DNA of 64,000 nt, taken from positions 318,324 through 382,323 of the forward strand of contig JBAOHO010000012.1 of NCBI GenBank assembly GCA_037045355.1, read 5' to 3'. A model generated the notes under the pieces. The model did not search any database and was not told where the DNA came from. It saw only the letters and a list, made by a program, of their open reading frames with translations. The position numbers and the translations under genes were made by a program. The stretch is from Candidatus Nanopelagicales bacterium. GTDB taxonomy: Bacteria; Actinomycetota; Actinomycetes; S36-B12; GCA-2699445. Shown in pieces: positions 62,863 to 64,000 of the stretch. Positions within the stretch are counted from its first letter, which is position 1. Every line of letters starts with the position of its first letter.

Positions 62863-64000
62863 CTAGCCATTACCTTTTTTAGGCGGATCCTTTAGGTTTT
62901 TCCTTCGGGTCATCCGGTTTTTTCTTTGAGTCGTCACGGTTTTTTCTTATCTGCTGGCTTGTTGTCAACAGGTGAGTTCATTTGGTTTTTTTGTTACAGT
63001 ACTTCCGGATTTTCACTCAAGATTTCACCACTTTCGCCATCTGAGTTTTCATCAATTGATTCTTCTACCACTTCTTCAGGATATACATCTCTTCTACCAT
63101 ACTCTCTCAATCCTCTGAATCCCGTCCTTATCATTGAATCTTTTAATGATAGAATCACTCATTACAGCAAAATATTTATCCGGAGTAAAGCCCAAGTCTT
63201 AAGGGACAGTTCATTTCAGAAATTATTTTTTCATTTCTTGTTAAATTCTTCCTGAGTCAAATTTCGCAAATTTTGGATCTATTGATAATCTGATACCAAA
63301 AATTGCCAACAATCGGCATAGCTAGTGCTGCACCACGACCATAAGTTCATACTTCGGAAATCGAACTGCAGGACTTGGTCCACCTACCCAAACTCCTGTT
63401 ACCAAGGTAGGATTATAACCGATAAACCAACCATCAGAGTGGTTCTGTGTAGTCCCAGTTTTTCCAGCAAAATCACAATGTTTGCAATATTGACTCTTTA
63501 AGGTTATTGGCAGTACCATAGATGATGACATGTTGCATCATCCTGGTCATAGTATACGCTGTCGTTGAATCTATAGCTTGTACCCTGTTTTTCTTCCTTG
63601 CTGCAGATTGTTGTTCATAAATCATAGATCACCTTACCATATCTGATCTTCGATCTTCAAGGACAGCCGATAGGTTCAGTTTTAAAGTACCATCGCTGTT
63701 GGCTATAGTGCTGTATGCTGTCATCATATCAAAAAGCGATATTTCTGCTGGCACCGAGGCTGATTCCAAACTCTCTGTGGCAACGTTGGAAGCTGTGATG
63801 CCAAATGTTAAACCTCATCAATGGTCTTTTGCACAACCAGCCTTCGACAGCTTGAAAGCGGTGATAACATTTTCTGAAAAACCAAATCACCAGTCAAATA
63901 AAGTAATATCTCTGATATTGGTTGGTTGAACTCGGGCTACCTTCAGTGGCAACTTCCCAAGATCCACCTGAAAATACACATGAGAATTCTGAGTCAAGAA
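62863..64000 (-). CDS. Class A penicillin-binding protein (PBP1A-like), C-terminal part, frameshifted
   Basis: The stop is at 62865-62863, 19 bases before mtaB. The visible transpeptidase part includes the KTG box in FAGKTGTTQNHSDGWFIGY, followed by VTGVWVGG, typical of PBP1A. Upstream pieces (SLFDMMTAYSTIANSDGTLK near 63,660-63,760) match the segment before KTG; the serine motifs should lie beyond the window. The C-terminal tail is Lys/Pro/Asp-rich (KKKPDDPKEKPKDPP in the 62,870-62,960 region). It polymerises and cross-links peptidoglycan. Several indels break the frame, and the gene leaves the window at 64,000. Confidence 0.75.

Noticed and set aside
63699..63929. 76-codon plus-strand frame near the right end
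   Set aside because: It is opposite the penicillin-binding protein, whose motif SLFDMMTAYSTIAN is read on the minus strand.

Overview
The window is a chimera of two unrelated genomes. Positions 1 to about 58,975 are high-G+C DNA from a member of the Actinomycetota. The evidence is the fhaA-fhaB pair, a FadE5-type acyl-CoA dehydrogenase, a MenJ-like reductase, an F420-type (LLM) oxidoreductase, frequent GTG starts and strong third-position G/C. From about 58,975 to 64,000 the DNA is A+T-rich and reads as Bacteroidota: an RNA ligase, a Hen1-type methyltransferase, an MtaB-type methylthiotransferase, a class A penicillin-binding protein and a TAnnTTTG -7 promoter box. The switch falls inside two genes at once, cydD on one side and hen1 on the other. 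This looks like a mis-assembled metagenomic contig rather than gene transfer. No genus can be named with confidence.

Left part (1-9,370): fhaA/fhaB, then a type IV pilus locus: major pilin, pilT (opposite strand), pilB, pilC, two minor prepilins and a long PilX-like protein. Most of the pilus genes except pilT and pilB carry one-base frame changes. Single-base corrections restore several of them, which points to uncorrected sequencing errors. Two PAS-GGDEF diguanylate cyclases follow (9,453-12,668). Three more c-di-GMP proteins lie at 40.7-49.9 kb (MBL-GGDEF, GAF-GGDEF, PAS-GGDEF-EAL), making five in one window.

Middle part (12.9-36 kb): a benzoylformate decarboxylase; an acquired-looking toxin-antitoxin pair beside tRNA-Leu; a GPH-type transporter; a PPK2 polyphosphate kinase coupled to a GH76-like glycosidase; an acyl-CoA dehydrogenase behind two palindromic boxes; an alpha/beta hydrolase; an ECF sigma factor fused to its own zinc-binding anti-sigma-like tail; a small sulfur-handling group (DUF2892 protein, rhodanese lipoprotein, CsoR-like operator); DNA repair and stress genes (AlkA-like, YaaA, Fpg/Nei); and sulfate activation (cysD-cysNC) downstream of a low-molecular-weight tyrosine phosphatase.

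Right part (36-58.9 kb): a histidine kinase and response regulator coupled to a CoA-transferase and the Fpg/Nei gene by overlapping stop/start codons; a secreted subtilisin with fifteen GRRWA repeats; the MenJ-like reductase; Pcm; a GH114-like secreted protein; tRNA-Gly; alanine dehydrogenase; secreted proteins including a CAP-domain protein; a second PPK2; LhgO; a potassium channel; and the first 79 codons of cydD. Short tandem repeats with units of 15, 18 or 21 bp recur through the actinobacterial part.

Tail (58,975-64,000, all genes on the minus strand): PBP1A, mtaB, an 88-bp tandem repeat, then a two-gene RNA-repair cassette (T4 Rnl1-like ligase followed by a truncated Hen1). Frameshifts are again frequent here.
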